A stretch of 40,414 bases of DNA from Clostridium sp. CAG:628. Its GTDB lineage: Bacteria; Bacillota_I; Bacilli_A; RF39; UBA660. Position 1 is the stretch's first letter, and each line of letters opens with the position of its first letter. The stretch is from assembly GCA_000438415.1 (NCBI GenBank), contig FR902233.1, positions 68,880-109,293 of the forward strand, read 5' to 3'. This document shows positions 1-8,605 of the stretch, piece by piece. The notes under the pieces are model-generated. The model did not search any database and had not been told where the DNA came from. It saw only the letters and a program-made list of their open reading frames with translations. Position numbers and translations under genes: made by a program.

Positions 1-168
1 CTCTACTCCAACATCAATTACATTATTAATATTAGAATTAATAAAACTCTTCTCACTAAAAGTATACCCATTCTTAGTATTATTTAAATAAGCAAGTATA
101 CATATAATAAGAACTATAAGTATTAAAATTAATCCACTTATCAACAAATATTTTTTATTCCTTTTCAT
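1..168 (-). CDS. N-terminal part of a membrane-anchored protein, cut by the window edge
   Basis: An open frame runs off the left end of the window. It starts at the ATG at 168-166, with an AAGGAGTA ribosome binding site at about 172-179 that overlaps the stop codon of the preceding gene, so the two are translated as one operon. The visible 56 residues begin with a basic stretch and a hydrophobic helix (residues about 8-27), followed by polar sequence, which suggests a signal anchor and an extracellular domain. The family cannot be settled from so short a piece; a substrate-binding-type exported protein is one possibility. Confidence 0.6.
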   Translation of the reverse strand, partial: MKRNKKYLLISGLILILIVLIICILAYLNNTKNGYTFSEKSFINSNINNVIDVGVE

Positions 169-177
169 AAATACTCC

Positions 178-642
178 TTAATTATTAGTCCAAACAACTT
201 GGTTACTAGTTCTCTTTTTAGCCCCTTCAATAGGATAAACAGCCTTTTCTCCTTCATTAACTACTTCCTTATCACAAGTAATAATAAACTGAATATCATA
301 GTAACCTAAAGTTTTCTCATCAAACTTTTCAAGTGCTTTAACAGCATAACTTTGTGCATCAAGTTTACTTGTACCATTAATAACATCAATAGTAACATAA
401 ACAATTCTGCCCCTTACATCTACATTTACAGAACTTACTCCACTTTCATATAAAGCCTTAATATCTCTTCCAATATTTTCACTAATTGGATACTTATCTT
501 TATCTCTAAGCCTATCTCCATAAGGATCTTTATTACTTCCATAAAAATATCTAATAAGTCCTACTCCCATAAAAATCAAACTAATTATAATAATAATTGC
601 TAATATAAACAATGTCTTATTTTCATTAAAAATTTTTTTCAA
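178..642 (-). CDS. Single-pass membrane protein of unknown function
   Basis: About 154 residues. The likely start is the TTG at 642-640, because a GGTGA ribosome binding site lies five bases upstream; a GTG three codons earlier overlaps that site. A short basic N-terminus is followed by a strong transmembrane helix (residues about 10-30), then a roughly 120-residue soluble domain rich in beta-strand-like stretches, probably extracellular. No catalytic motif or recognised domain is visible. A TATAAT at 661-666 (minus strand) would place transcription start only a few bases before the ribosome binding site. The next gene downstream begins within its stop codon region. Function unknown. Confidence 0.7.
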   Translation of the reverse strand: MKKIFNENKTLFILAIIIIISLIFMGVGLIRYFYGSNKDPYGDRLRDKDKYPISENIGRDIKALYESGVSSVNVDVRGRIVYVTIDVINGTSKLDAQSYAVKALEKFDEKTLGYYDIQFIITCDKEVVNEGEKAVYPIEGAKKRTSNQVVWTNN

Positions 643-660
643 ATCAATCACCTACTAAAG

Positions 661-689
661 ATTATACTATATTTTATTAATTATTTCTA
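661..689 (-). promoter_or_regulatory. Promoter of the membrane-protein gene at 178-642
   Basis: On the minus strand, TAGAAA (689-684) and TATAAT (666-661) are separated by 17 bases. Start of transcription would fall near 654, immediately before the GGTGA ribosome binding site, giving a very short leader. Confidence 0.45.
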
Positions 690-699
690 GTTTACATAC

Positions 700-1059
700 T
701 TATTTACTATAAATAACTTTAGTTGTCTTATCATCTGTTAAATGAATATTATTAACATCTCTACCATTAACTGGTATATTTAAACTAAATTCACCTTTAT
801 TATATTTACTAGAAATCATAACACTATTTACTTTAACATATAACTCACTACCCACTAAAGTATAGCTAAAACTTTTATATGCACGTTTACTATTTAAAAA
901 TTCTGCATCTATACTAATACTACTTCCCATACTAACTTTTTCTATAGAAATATCTTGATAACTTGAGTTACCTATAATAAACAATTTAGCATAAATAGCA
1001 CTTCCTATAACTATAATAATTCCTAAAATAATAACTGATATTTTAACAAACTTATTCAT
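700..1059 (-). CDS. Small exported or membrane-anchored protein, unknown function
   Basis: 119 residues with an N-terminal hydrophobic helix (residues about 7-28) and a C-terminal domain of alternating beta-type segments. No lipobox cysteine is present. The ATG lies inside the last codons of ligA (8-base overlap), with an AAGGAG site within the ligA end, so it is translationally coupled to ligA. No family is recognised. The extracellular location is inferred from the lone N-terminal helix. Confidence 0.65.
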   Translation of the reverse strand: MNKFVKISVIILGIIIVIGSAIYAKLFIIGNSSYQDISIEKVSMGSSISIDAEFLNSKRAYKSFSYTLVGSELYVKVNSVMISSKYNKGEFSLNIPVNGRDVNNIHLTDDKTTKVIYSK

Positions 1060-3031
1060 AATTCATTATCTCCTTTAACTCATCTTCACCCCATATAGGA
1101 ATATTCAATCTAACTGCATCATCATACTTTTTACCTGGTTCACTACCAACAATAACAATACTTGTATTTTTACTAACACTACTGCTACAACTTCCACCTC
1201 TATCTTCAATAAACTTCTTTATTTCATCTCTTGTAACAAAATCAAAAGACCCAGTTATAACAAACTTTTTTCCAACAAGTCTATCATCACTTTCTAAAGA
1301 ACTATCTGAATATTTAGTATTAATTCCTAAACCAACAAGTTCCATTACCACACCTAGTTTACCAGTATCCTTAAAATAACTCACAATATTACTTGCAAGT
1401 ATTGGTCCAACATCTTGAATACTAACAAGATCTTCATAAGTAGCATTTATTACATTTTCTAATGAACCAAATCTCTTAGCTAGCACTTTAGCTGTTTTGG
1501 CACCTATTCCATTAATTCCAATCGCAAACAAGAACCTTTCTAAACTATTATGTTTACTATTTTCTATTGCATCCAACAAGTTATCAACACTTTTACTTCC
1601 AAAGCCTTCTAAACTTATTAACTCTTCACGTTTCTTATACAAATAGTAGATGTCAGAGTATCTCTTAATAAATCCATAATTATAAAAGTCTTCTATAATT
1701 CTATCTCCTAGTCCATCTATATTCATAGCATTTCTACTTACAAAATGACATAAACTTTCTATATTTCTAGCTGGACACTTAGGATTAACACAATAACTTC
1801 CTACAACATCACTTTTCTTCTCAAGTAAACTACCACATATAGGACACACTTTAGTCATAACAAAATCTTTTTCTTTTCCAGTACGTCTTTCTTTAATTGG
1901 TGAAACTACTTCTGGAATAACATCTCCTGCTTTCCTAATACTTACTACGTCTCCTATCTTTAAATCTTTCATAATAACATAGTCTTCATTATGTAAGGTT
2001 GCTCTTGATATTGTAGAACCTTGTACTATTACAGGCTCTAAAACAGCATTAGGAGTTATCTGACCCGTTCTTCCTACAGTAAATATAATATCTTTAAGTT
2101 TTGTTAATACTAGTTGTGCAGGAAATTTATATGCAGTCGCCCATTTAGGATACTTAGCAGTACTTCCTAGTTCTAGTTGTTCACTAACATCATTTACTTT
2201 AATTACTACTCCATCAATATCATAACTTAAGTGAGGTCTCATTTTTCCTTTTTCTTTAATAAACTCTAATATCCCGTCCACATCTTTTACTAATCTATTA
2301 TTAGGATTAGTCTTAAACCCTAGTTCACTCAAAAACTCTAATGCTTCATAATGTGTCTTCAAGTTATAATCTTTTGGATTTGGTATATGATATATAAAAG
2401 TATCTAACCCACGACTAGCAGCAACCTTACTATCAAGTTGTCTTACACTTCCTGCTGCAGCATTTCTACAGTTTTGAAACACAGGTAGTCCTTCAGCCTC
2501 ACGTCTTAAATTAAGTTCATGTAACACTTTCTTAGGCATATAAATTTCTCCACGAACTTCAATACTAATAGGTTTCTTTAATTTAAGTGGTACTGTCTTT
2601 ATAGTCTTAACATTATTTGTAATATCTTCCCCAACTATACCATCTCCCCTAGTCGCAGCACTAACTAAAATACCATTTTCATAATTTAAACTAACACTTA
2701 ACCCATCTATTTTTAATTCACATACATACTCTGGATTAATTCCTTCTTTTTTAATCTTATTATCAAAGTCTCTTATCTCTTCTTCATTAAAAACGTTACT
2801 TAAACTCATCATAGGTATCTTATGTGTATGTTTAACAAACTCTGGAAGCACTTCCCCACCAATCCTTTTAGTAGGTGAGTCTTCTCTAACATACCCATAT
2901 TCTTCTTCTAAATTTATTAATTCCCTTAAATACTTATCATACTCTTGATCTGTAATTGTAGGATTATCTTTAACATGATAATTAAAGTTAGCCTCATTAA
3001 GTAAATCTACTAATTCATTCATTCTGTCCAT
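1052..3031 (-). CDS. ligA: NAD-dependent DNA ligase LigA
   Basis: About 659 residues, close to the family norm of about 670. It seals nicks in DNA, using NAD+ to adenylate the active-site lysine. The KIDG nucleotidyltransferase motif is at about residue 107. A four-cysteine zinc finger (CPIC ... CVNPKC) lies near residue 400, helix-hairpin-helix repeats follow, and a C-terminal BRCT domain begins at the segment DDRLVGKKFVITGSF. An upstream TTG/GTG would add four codons, but GGTGAT lies five bases before the ATG at 3031-3029, which is the preferred start. The next gene overlaps its end. Identification is secure. Confidence 0.97.
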   Translation of the reverse strand: MDRMNELVDLLNEANFNYHVKDNPTITDQEYDKYLRELINLEEEYGYVREDSPTKRIGGEVLPEFVKHTHKIPMMSLSNVFNEEEIRDFDNKIKKEGINPEYVCELKIDGLSVSLNYENGILVSAATRGDGIVGEDITNNVKTIKTVPLKLKKPISIEVRGEIYMPKKVLHELNLRREAEGLPVFQNCRNAAAGSVRQLDSKVAASRGLDTFIYHIPNPKDYNLKTHYEALEFLSELGFKTNPNNRLVKDVDGILEFIKEKGKMRPHLSYDIDGVVIKVNDVSEQLELGSTAKYPKWATAYKFPAQLVLTKLKDIIFTVGRTGQITPNAVLEPVIVQGSTISRATLHNEDYVIMKDLKIGDVVSIRKAGDVIPEVVSPIKERRTGKEKDFVMTKVCPICGSLLEKKSDVVGSYCVNPKCPARNIESLCHFVSRNAMNIDGLGDRIIEDFYNYGFIKRYSDIYYLYKKREELISLEGFGSKSVDNLLDAIENSKHNSLERFLFAIGINGIGAKTAKVLAKRFGSLENVINATYEDLVSIQDVGPILASNIVSYFKDTGKLGVVMELVGLGINTKYSDSSLESDDRLVGKKFVITGSFDFVTRDEIKKFIEDRGGSCSSSVSKNTSIVIVGSEPGKKYDDAVRLNIPIWGEDELKEIMNYE

Positions 3032-3083
3032 TTTTATCACCAATAATATTTTACCAAATATTTACACACATTTAAATAAAAAC

Positions 3084-3112
3084 TTGTTAAAAAAAAATAA
3101 TTATGCTATATT
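3084..3112 (+). promoter_or_regulatory. Promoter of the 3129-3998 gene
   Basis: TTGTTA (3084-3089) and TATATT (3107-3112) with a 17-base spacer. Expected transcription start is near 3119, directly at the AGGTGA site of the gene. This rules out the longer open frame that begins at 3084. Confidence 0.65.
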
Positions 3113-3128
3113 AATACTAGGTGATGAT

Positions 3129-3998
3129 ATGAGAAAAGATTTAGAAAATATTAAAGAAATAATTAACATCTTAAAAAATATTGAATCTTTAAATGAATAT
3201 AAAGAAAATAATAGCAAAGCTTATGAAGATAATTTATATATTATAGAAGAATTTTCAAAACTTTTAGCAAGAGAATCAATTAATTATAAAGAACCAGAAT
3301 TAGAAGAACTAGATAAATCATTAAATGAATTAAGTGAAAAACATGAAGATTTAAAAGAATTTGTTAACAAAGTTAAAATAGAAGTACAAGTTTGGCTATT
3401 TACAAAACAATTAGTAGAAGATGTCACAAAAATAATTAATGAACCAAATCTAGAAAAATATCAATTAGAACAAGATAAAGAATATGATAAACAAATCGGT
3501 AGAATTATTGATAATTACAATTACATAAAAGAAAATACAAAATATGATAGTTTGGAATTATACTTAGCTACAAAGAAAATAAATGAGTTAATGTCAACAC
3601 ACAAAGAATTAAAAGGAATGTGTGAAAAATTACTTTATAGTAATGAACATAAAAAAGTTGATTTAGATGAATTAAAAAAACAAAGAGAGCAAAATCATGA
3701 AGCACAACTAAAAAATGATAAACTAGAGTCCAATTTAAAAGCATTAAGTGTCGAAATAACAGACTATTATAAAAAACCAGGCTTTGATAATAAAAAATAT
3801 AAAGATTTTAGTAATAAATTAGCAGATTATGATACAGAACTAAAAAAACTAAAAGATAACATGCCTGAAGAACAATATAATAGAATATTAGATGAATTCT
3901 ATCGCGCTCAAGGTAACTTAGAAGCATTAAATCAAGAAATGTTAAAACAAATTAAACAAGCAGAAGAACAAGAAATAAGAGGAAATTTCACTTTATAG
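3129..3998 (+). CDS. Helical cytoplasmic protein, weakly YlbF/YmcA-like
   Basis: About 289 residues, almost entirely charged and helical, with no signal peptide or membrane segment. It starts at the ATG at 3129 behind a GGTGA site; the upstream promoter places transcription start at about 3119, excluding earlier starts. The sequence is rich in Lys, Glu, Asn and Leu and appears to contain at least two helical-bundle units, at residues about 1-60 and 120-200. This resembles proteins of the YlbF/YmcA type in composition only. It is the only plus-strand gene in its neighbourhood and ends in a terminator overlapping its stop. The function is not established. Confidence 0.6.
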   Translation: MRKDLENIKEIINILKNIESLNEYKENNSKAYEDNLYIIEEFSKLLARESINYKEPELEELDKSLNELSEKHEDLKEFVNKVKIEVQVWLFTKQLVEDVTKIINEPNLEKYQLEQDKEYDKQIGRIIDNYNYIKENTKYDSLELYLATKKINELMSTHKELKGMCEKLLYSNEHKKVDLDELKKQREQNHEAQLKNDKLESNLKALSVEITDYYKKPGFDNKKYKDFSNKLADYDTELKKLKDNMPEEQYNRILDEFYRAQGNLEALNQEMLKQIKQAEEQEIRGNFTL

Positions 3999-4014
3999 AA
4001 ACTCCTCTTTTTTA
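3977..4014 (+). terminator. Rho-independent terminator of the 3129-3998 gene
   Basis: The stem AAGAGGA (3977-3983) pairs with TCCTCTT (4003-4009), followed by a T run. It overlaps the stop codon. Confidence 0.75.
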
Positions 4015-4030
4015 ATTGTATTGAGTGTGT

Positions 4031-4096
4031 AAGGAATTCTGTGTAAATGATATCTAACCATGATAGTTAGGAACATTATATAAGTTCCTTTTTTCT
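4031..4096 (+). terminator. Second terminator with a possible competing hairpin
   Basis: AGGAAC (4069-4074) pairs with GTTCCT (4084-4089) and is followed by a T-rich run, a plausible plus-strand terminator. AAGGAA (4031-4036) can pair with the same downstream arm (TTCCTT, 4085-4090), so two folds exclude each other. No plus-strand gene follows for 4.4 kb. Confidence 0.5.
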
Positions 4097-4143
4097 TATT
4101 TTAATAATATCATATGATTTTTTCTTTTTATTTTTTTAAGTTA

Positions 4144-4716
4144 CTACTCTTTCCTAGTAATAAAATAATACGTTAAAAAACAAACTAATGAAACTACTAA
4201 ATACCAATAACTATTAGTATATGCTATTATTGAAACACATAAATTATATACACTATGACTAATAAATGAATAAACCATATTACTTCTTTTATAACAAATA
4301 TAAAAAAGTAGAATTCCACTCATAAACACTAAAATCATTTGATAACTATTAAAATTATGTAAAAGAGTAAATAAAATACTGCTTAACAAAACCATACTTA
4401 TAAAATTATTTTTATTAATAAACTTACAAGGTAAATACCTAAATATATACTCTTCTACAAAAGGACTAACTAATATAACTTGCACTAATTTAACTACAAA
4501 AAGATAACTAAATTCCACTTTACTCTTAACAAACAAAACCGCCCCACTTACACATAATAAATAAGTTAACAAGAACATTACACCAATAAAGAAACAAGTA
4601 CTACATACTGAATACTTAACATCAAAATTCTTAAAAAGATTTAACTTTTCATGAAAAACCTTATACTGAACATAATAAATAAACAAAACACAAACTAATA
4701 ACAAAACTATATCCAT
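4144..4716 (-). CDS. CPBP-family intramembrane metalloprotease
   Basis: 190 residues with about six transmembrane segments. It carries the CPBP (CAAX protease and bacteriocin-processing) signature: EEYIFR (glutamate pair plus arginine) in the central region, then FTLLHN and SHSVYN, which provide the histidine and asparagine residues of the active site within the membrane. Members cleave proteins within or beside the membrane; some process peptides or give immunity to bacteriocins. It lies two bases downstream of pcrA and is likely cotranscribed with it. The substrate is unknown. Confidence 0.8.
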   Translation of the reverse strand: MDIVLLLVCVLFIYYVQYKVFHEKLNLFKNFDVKYSVCSTCFFIGVMFLLTYLLCVSGAVLFVKSKVEFSYLFVVKLVQVILVSPFVEEYIFRYLPCKFINKNNFISMVLLSSILFTLLHNFNSYQMILVFMSGILLFYICYKRSNMVYSFISHSVYNLCVSIIAYTNSYWYLVVSLVCFLTYYFITRKE

Positions 4717-4718
4717 AA

Positions 4719-6800
4719 CTAAACTCTCTTAATACTTTTATGATTCTTAGCAAGATTTTTAATTCCATACATATACCCAAAAGCAATAGTCGCAACACTT
4801 CCATCTATTTTAACAACTATACCTTCTCCAAACTTATCATGTACTACTTTATCTCCTACTTTCAAGTCATCATTCAAGTCTCTTTCATACATATTACCAA
4901 TATAATTATTATTTTTTAAAGAAACACTCTCTTCTTTATCAATTAAATCACTATTAATTTCCTTAATAAATCTACTTGGAAAATTCATACTAACCTGTCC
5001 AAACAAAGTTCTCTTTTTAGCATTCATAAGCCATAAATGCTCTTTAGCTCTAGTAATACCTACATAACAAAGTCTTCTTTCTTCTTCAAGTTCACTTTCA
5101 CTTTCAAAACTTCTATTATGTGGAAAAATTCCTTCTTCCATACCAACCAAAAACACATCATTAAACTCTAGTCCCTTAGCACTATGTAGAGTCATTAAAT
5201 TAATTCCATCATCTACTTCTTTATACTCATTTTTATCACTAACTAAACTAATATTCTCCAAAAACTCTTCTAAACTAAATATACCCTTTTCTTGAAAAGC
5301 AAGTGCAATACTCTTAAACTCATTTAAATTTTCAAGTCTAATCTCACTTTCTAAATCATTCTTCTCTTCAAGTTCTTTCCTAATACCAGTCTTATCTAAT
5401 ATAACATCAACAAGCCCTACTAAATCAGTATTTTTACTCTCATTAGTTAAATCAATAATTAAGTTTTTAAAACCTAACTCCTTACCACTATTAACAACTT
5501 CAAACATACTCTTATCACTTATACTAGCCTCACTTCTAAGTCTTTCTATAGTTTTAGATCCTATTCCTCTTCTAGGAACATTAATAACTCTTTCCAAACT
5601 AGCATCATCATTATTATTATATATTAAATGCATATAACTAATTAAATCTTTAATCTCTTTTCTATTATAGAAAAAATACGAACCAACTATTTTAAAAGGA
5701 ATATTTTCTTTAAGAAAAGCCTCTTCAAAAACACGACTCTGTCCATTAGTCCTATATAAAACCGCTATCTCACTAGGTTTCTCTCCTTTATCTAATAACT
5801 CTTTAGTAAGTCTAACTACAGTAGAAGCCTCCTCTTGTTCATTATCACATCTAATATATTTAATCTTATCTCCATCCCCTTTACTACTCCAAAGGTTCTT
5901 TTCTTTTCTTTCTTTATTATTCTTTATAACATCATTAGCAGCATTTAATATATTATTAGTACTTCTATAATTTTCATCTAAAACTATTACTTTAGCATCT
6001 TTATTATCTTTTTCAAAATTAATAACATTCATATAATTAGCAAACCTAAAACTATAAATACTTTGATCCATATCTCCTACCACAAAAAGATTTCTATACT
6101 TACTTGCAAGTAACTTACACATATCATATTGAACCATATTAGTATCTTGATATTCATCTACTAATATATATTTAAAATGTTCTTGATACTTTTCTAGTAC
6201 ACTCTTATCTTTCTTAAATATTCTTAAAGGTAGAATTAACAAATCATCAAAATCCACGCTATTACTTCTCTTAAGTGCACTTTCATACATCTTATACACC
6301 TTACATGCAGCCATATCTAAAGGAGCCTTTGCAAACTTATCAAACTCTTCTGGACTAAGTCCCTCATTCTTAGCAAAACTTATCTTATTTAATATACTCT
6401 TAACAGGATAATGCTCAGTATCTAAATTTAATTCTTTCATAAATCTCTTAATCAATGTATTAACATCATCTCTATCTAATATAGTAACATTATTACTATA
6501 TCCTATTACACTTGCATTTTCTCTAACTATCTTTAAACCTAAACTATGAAAAGTACCAATAAATATCTTATTAGCCTCTTCTTCTATACTATTATATACT
6601 CTTTCTCTCATTTCACGAGCAGCCTTATTTGTAAAAGTAATCGCAAGTATATTATATGGACTAACCCCATTATTTATTAAGTTTACTATTCTTTCAGTAA
6701 GCACTCTTGTTTTACCACTTCCAGCACCAGCCAAAACTAAACATGGCCCATCTACATGCATTACTGCTTCTTTTTGTTTATCATTTAATTTATTAAACAT
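4719..6800 (-). CDS. pcrA: ATP-dependent 3'-5' DNA helicase PcrA (UvrD family)
   Basis: 693 residues from the ATG at 6800-6798, which follows a GGGTGA site; the longer frame would begin inside the promoter. SF1A motifs are clear: Walker A AGAGSGKT (about residue 27-34), DEYQDTN (Walker B), QSIYSFR (motif III), and the C-terminal GITRAKE block. The final 60 residues form a Tudor-like domain (VGDKVVHDKFGEG) typical of PcrA, which contacts RNA polymerase. It unwinds DNA in repair and removes RecA filaments. It is the first gene of a two-gene unit with the CPBP protease. Confidence 0.96.
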   Translation of the reverse strand: MFNKLNDKQKEAVMHVDGPCLVLAGAGSGKTRVLTERIVNLINNGVSPYNILAITFTNKAAREMRERVYNSIEEEANKIFIGTFHSLGLKIVRENASVIGYSNNVTILDRDDVNTLIKRFMKELNLDTEHYPVKSILNKISFAKNEGLSPEEFDKFAKAPLDMAACKVYKMYESALKRSNSVDFDDLLILPLRIFKKDKSVLEKYQEHFKYILVDEYQDTNMVQYDMCKLLASKYRNLFVVGDMDQSIYSFRFANYMNVINFEKDNKDAKVIVLDENYRSTNNILNAANDVIKNNKERKEKNLWSSKGDGDKIKYIRCDNEQEEASTVVRLTKELLDKGEKPSEIAVLYRTNGQSRVFEEAFLKENIPFKIVGSYFFYNRKEIKDLISYMHLIYNNNDDASLERVINVPRRGIGSKTIERLRSEASISDKSMFEVVNSGKELGFKNLIIDLTNESKNTDLVGLVDVILDKTGIRKELEEKNDLESEIRLENLNEFKSIALAFQEKGIFSLEEFLENISLVSDKNEYKEVDDGINLMTLHSAKGLEFNDVFLVGMEEGIFPHNRSFESESELEEERRLCYVGITRAKEHLWLMNAKKRTLFGQVSMNFPSRFIKEINSDLIDKEESVSLKNNNYIGNMYERDLNDDLKVGDKVVHDKFGEGIVVKIDGSVATIAFGYMYGIKNLAKNHKSIKRV

Positions 6801-6818
6801 ATACTTCACCCAATAACT

Positions 6819-6847
6819 ATTATACATTAAAAAAAATAAAAGAAAAC
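6819..6847 (-). promoter_or_regulatory. Candidate pcrA promoter overlapping the upstream terminator
   Basis: TATAAT at 6824-6819 (minus) has only a poor -35 match inside the terminator arm at 6847-6842. The short gap between the terminator of the preceding gene and pcrA leaves no other place for a promoter. Confidence 0.4.
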
Positions 6848-6869
6848 TCTTGACTTTTAAAGTTTTCTT
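6831..6869 (-). terminator. Terminator of the yabP-yabQ-divIC-orf96 unit
   Basis: Minus-strand AAGAAAACT (6869-6861) pairs with AGTTTTCTT (6848-6840), followed by a T-rich run (6839-6831). The stem overlaps the last codon and stop of the 6857-7147 gene. Confidence 0.75.
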
Positions 6870-7147
6870 ATTTTAGTATCAAACATCTCATTATGTATAT
6901 TAACATAACTAATTGCTACTTCTTGATTTATAATAGCAGTATAATTTAAAAGTTTAATAAATATAGGTAAGCCCTCATTATATTGAACCATCATACAGTC
7001 TAATATCTCATCCATAGTATGTTCTATATAATTAATATCATTACATCCCATTACAATAGAATTAACTCTACTACTTAATACACCTAAATTAACACTAACC
7101 ATTCCTTGTAACTCATTAATACTTTTAAAAATTTCATCCATATTCAT
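6857..7147 (-). CDS. Small protein of unknown function downstream of divIC
   Basis: 96 residues, soluble and mostly helical, with no recognised motif. The ATG lies two bases after the divIC stop and there is no good ribosome binding site, so translation probably depends on coupling to divIC. Being last in the yabP-yabQ-divIC unit, it might act in sporulation or cell division, but this is context only. It ends inside a strong terminator. Confidence 0.6.
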   Translation of the reverse strand: MNMDEIFKSINELQGMVSVNLGVLSSRVNSIVMGCNDINYIEHTMDEILDCMMVQYNEGLPIFIKLLNYTAIINQEVAISYVNIHNEMFDTKIRKL

Positions 7148-7149
7148 AA

Positions 7150-7428
7150 TTAATCTAATTTAATAATAATTTCTCCATCCTTACTATATAAAAACTTTTC
7201 TCTAGCATATCTAGCCACATATTCTTCATCCTCTAACTTACTTATCTCACTCTTTAACAAATCTTCCCTTTCTAGTATCTCTTTATACTTTAACTCTAAT
7301 TCTTTTTTCTCTTTAACATTAGAATATATAACAGACCAATAGCTAAACATTCTACTTACAAACATAATTAAAAGTGGTATAAAAATAAACATTAGTAAAG
7401 TAATTCTTCTCTTATCTTTCTTAGTCAT
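7150..7428 (-). CDS. divIC: Septum formation initiator, DivIC/FtsB family
   Basis: 92 residues from the ATG at 7428-7426, preceded by GAGGTG; longer starts would overlap yabQ without a binding site. A basic cytoplasmic tail is followed by one transmembrane helix (about 12-30), then an extracellular coiled coil (about 38-68) and the short conserved tail EEYVARYAREKFLYSKDGEIIIKL. This is the usual DivIC architecture; the protein joins FtsL and DivIB at the division septum. It follows yabP and yabQ, as in Bacillus subtilis. Confidence 0.88.
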   Translation of the reverse strand: MTKKDKRRITLLMFIFIPLLIMFVSRMFSYWSVIYSNVKEKKELELKYKEILEREDLLKSEISKLEDEEYVARYAREKFLYSKDGEIIIKLD

Positions 7429-7461
7429 TAAACACACCTCTACTAATATATAATACCACAA

Positions 7462-7788
7462 TTAATTATTTTTATCTATAGTATCTTTTTTACTTTTACT
7501 TAACTTTACATTAATTAATTTTCTTAAATACTTATATTTACCACTAAACAAAACAAAACTAATTAAAAAAGAAATAACAAAATAAATGTGAATAACCCCA
7601 TTATTAATAACTCTCATTAATAGGAAATATATTAAACCCATATTAATACAAAACAAAAAGTTAATAACTATTTTATAAAGTATACTACTTTTGTAAATAA
7701 AGTTATAATTAAAGTTATAAAAGTATGAAACAATAATCCCATATCCAAAAGAAAAAATAAAACTTAAAAGTTGCATCTCTAAACTCAT
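7462..7788 (-). CDS. yabQ: Spore cortex protein YabQ
   Basis: 108 residues with about three to four membrane helices and a basic C-terminal tail. The N-terminal block QLLSFIFSFGYGIIVSYFYNF fits YabQ, a membrane protein needed for cortex formation in the mother cell. It overlaps yabP by four bases and is followed by divIC, the same order as in Bacillus subtilis. The assignment rests on this order plus the N-terminal pattern. Confidence 0.82.
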   Translation of the reverse strand: MSLEMQLLSFIFSFGYGIIVSYFYNFNYNFIYKSSILYKIVINFLFCINMGLIYFLLMRVINNGVIHIYFVISFLISFVLFSGKYKYLRKLINVKLSKSKKDTIDKNN

Positions 7789-8072
7789 TTAAACAACTTA
7801 GAAAGCATATTCTCTTCTTTAACTTTCTTTCCCCCATTATCTAAATAATTAAATGAATTTATTTTTCCCTTAATAGATAATGTTCCAACAGAAGTATCTA
7901 ATTTAATTAGTTCAAGCCCTTGTCCCTTTATTAAAATATATCCCATAACACTCTCTAAAAAAAATTCCTTACTATCAAAACTCTCTAACTTTTTAACACC
8001 ACTTACTATCAAGTTCTTTCTCTCATTAATAGTAACTAAATGATTATAATTACTTTCTCTACTAGTATCCAT
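7785..8072 (-). CDS. yabP: Sporulation protein YabP
   Basis: 95 residues from the ATG at 8072-8070, six bases after a GGGTGA site; the upstream GTG overlaps that site. The family pattern is visible: NERKNLIVSGVKKLESFD, then FFLESVMGYILIKGQ and GTLSIKGKINSFNY, characteristic of the YabP/YqfC family. YabP acts in coat or cortex assembly around the forespore. It overlaps yabQ by an ATGA junction. In Bacillus the operon is read by sigma-E; here a CATAATAT lies just upstream but the -35 match is not convincing. Confidence 0.87.
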   Translation of the reverse strand: MDTSRESNYNHLVTINERKNLIVSGVKKLESFDSKEFFLESVMGYILIKGQGLELIKLDTSVGTLSIKGKINSFNYLDNGGKKVKEENMLSKLFK

Positions 8073-8100
8073 ACATTTCACCCATAAAATATTATGTATA

Positions 8101-8124
8101 AAAAAAGAAGAATATTACTATTCT
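8101..8124 (-). terminator. Terminator of spoVG
   Basis: Minus-strand AGAATA (8124-8119) pairs with TATTCT (8114-8109) around a four-base loop, followed by TCTTTTTTT. The stem overlaps the spoVG stop codon. Confidence 0.7.
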
Positions 8125-8390
8125 CCTGGTTCATTTAAAGCTTTTTCATAAGCATCAAGAATTTCTTTTTCAAACATAGTTCTAACTTCTTGACTAATTG
8201 GATGAGCTATATCTTTATAACCACCTGTACTAGTTTTTCTACTAGGCATTGCTATGAATAAACCTTTAGTCCCTTCTATAATTCTAATATCATGTACAGC
8301 AAATTCATCATCTAATAAAACAGATGCAATTGCTTTCATACGAGAGTCTTCTCTATCACTCTTACGTATGCTTACGTTAGTTATCTTCAT
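8118..8390 (-). CDS. spoVG: Regulator SpoVG
   Basis: 90 residues covering the whole SpoVG fold, with the conserved segments MKITNVSIRK, FAVHDIRIIEG, GLFIAMPSRKT and the C-terminal helix DAYEKAL. SpoVG is a small nucleic-acid-binding protein that influences sporulation and other developmental genes. It has its own consensus-like promoter and a terminator, so it is a single-gene transcript. It sits two genes from veg, with a toxin-antitoxin pair inserted in between. Confidence 0.96.
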   Translation of the reverse strand: MKITNVSIRKSDREDSRMKAIASVLLDDEFAVHDIRIIEGTKGLFIAMPSRKTSTGGYKDIAHPISQEVRTMFEKEILDAYEKALNEPGE

Positions 8391-8422
8391 CTTTCATTCC
8401 TCCTCTTGTAACTACTAACTTA

Positions 8423-8451
8423 ATTATATAATGAAACTAACTCGTTTTCAA
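8423..8451 (-). promoter_or_regulatory. spoVG promoter
   Basis: Minus-strand TTGAAA (8451-8446) and TATAAT (8428-8423) with a 17-base spacer; transcription would begin near 8416, about 26 bases before the ATG, with AGGAGG-type pairing upstream of the start. Confidence 0.7.
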
Positions 8452-8554
8452 GAAAAATATTTAACACTTTACACCTTGAATTAACACGTTTAAATAAAAC
8501 ATATATAATATATATGAAACATAATATATTATATATAATTATTAATAAATTATA

Positions 8555-8589
8555 TTGACTTTTTAGTGAATATAAGTTAAAATGTTAAC
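8555..8589 (+). promoter_or_regulatory. Promoter and candidate operator of the toxin-antitoxin pair
   Basis: TTGACT (8555-8560) and TAAAAT (8578-8583) with a 17-base spacer. The inverted repeat GTTAA (8576-8580) and TTAAC (8585-8589) straddles the -10 and start point, a suitable place for antitoxin binding and autorepression. Upstream lies a perfect 12-base palindrome (8521-8532) in very AT-rich sequence, which may be chance. Confidence 0.55.
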
Positions 8590-8605
8590 AAAGGAAGGTG
8601 AAATA

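Noticed and set aside
8500..8550. Long AT palindromes upstream of the toxin-antitoxin promoter
   Set aside because: Sequence of almost pure A and T makes such palindromes likely by chance; only the repeat at 8576-8589 is kept as an operator candidate.
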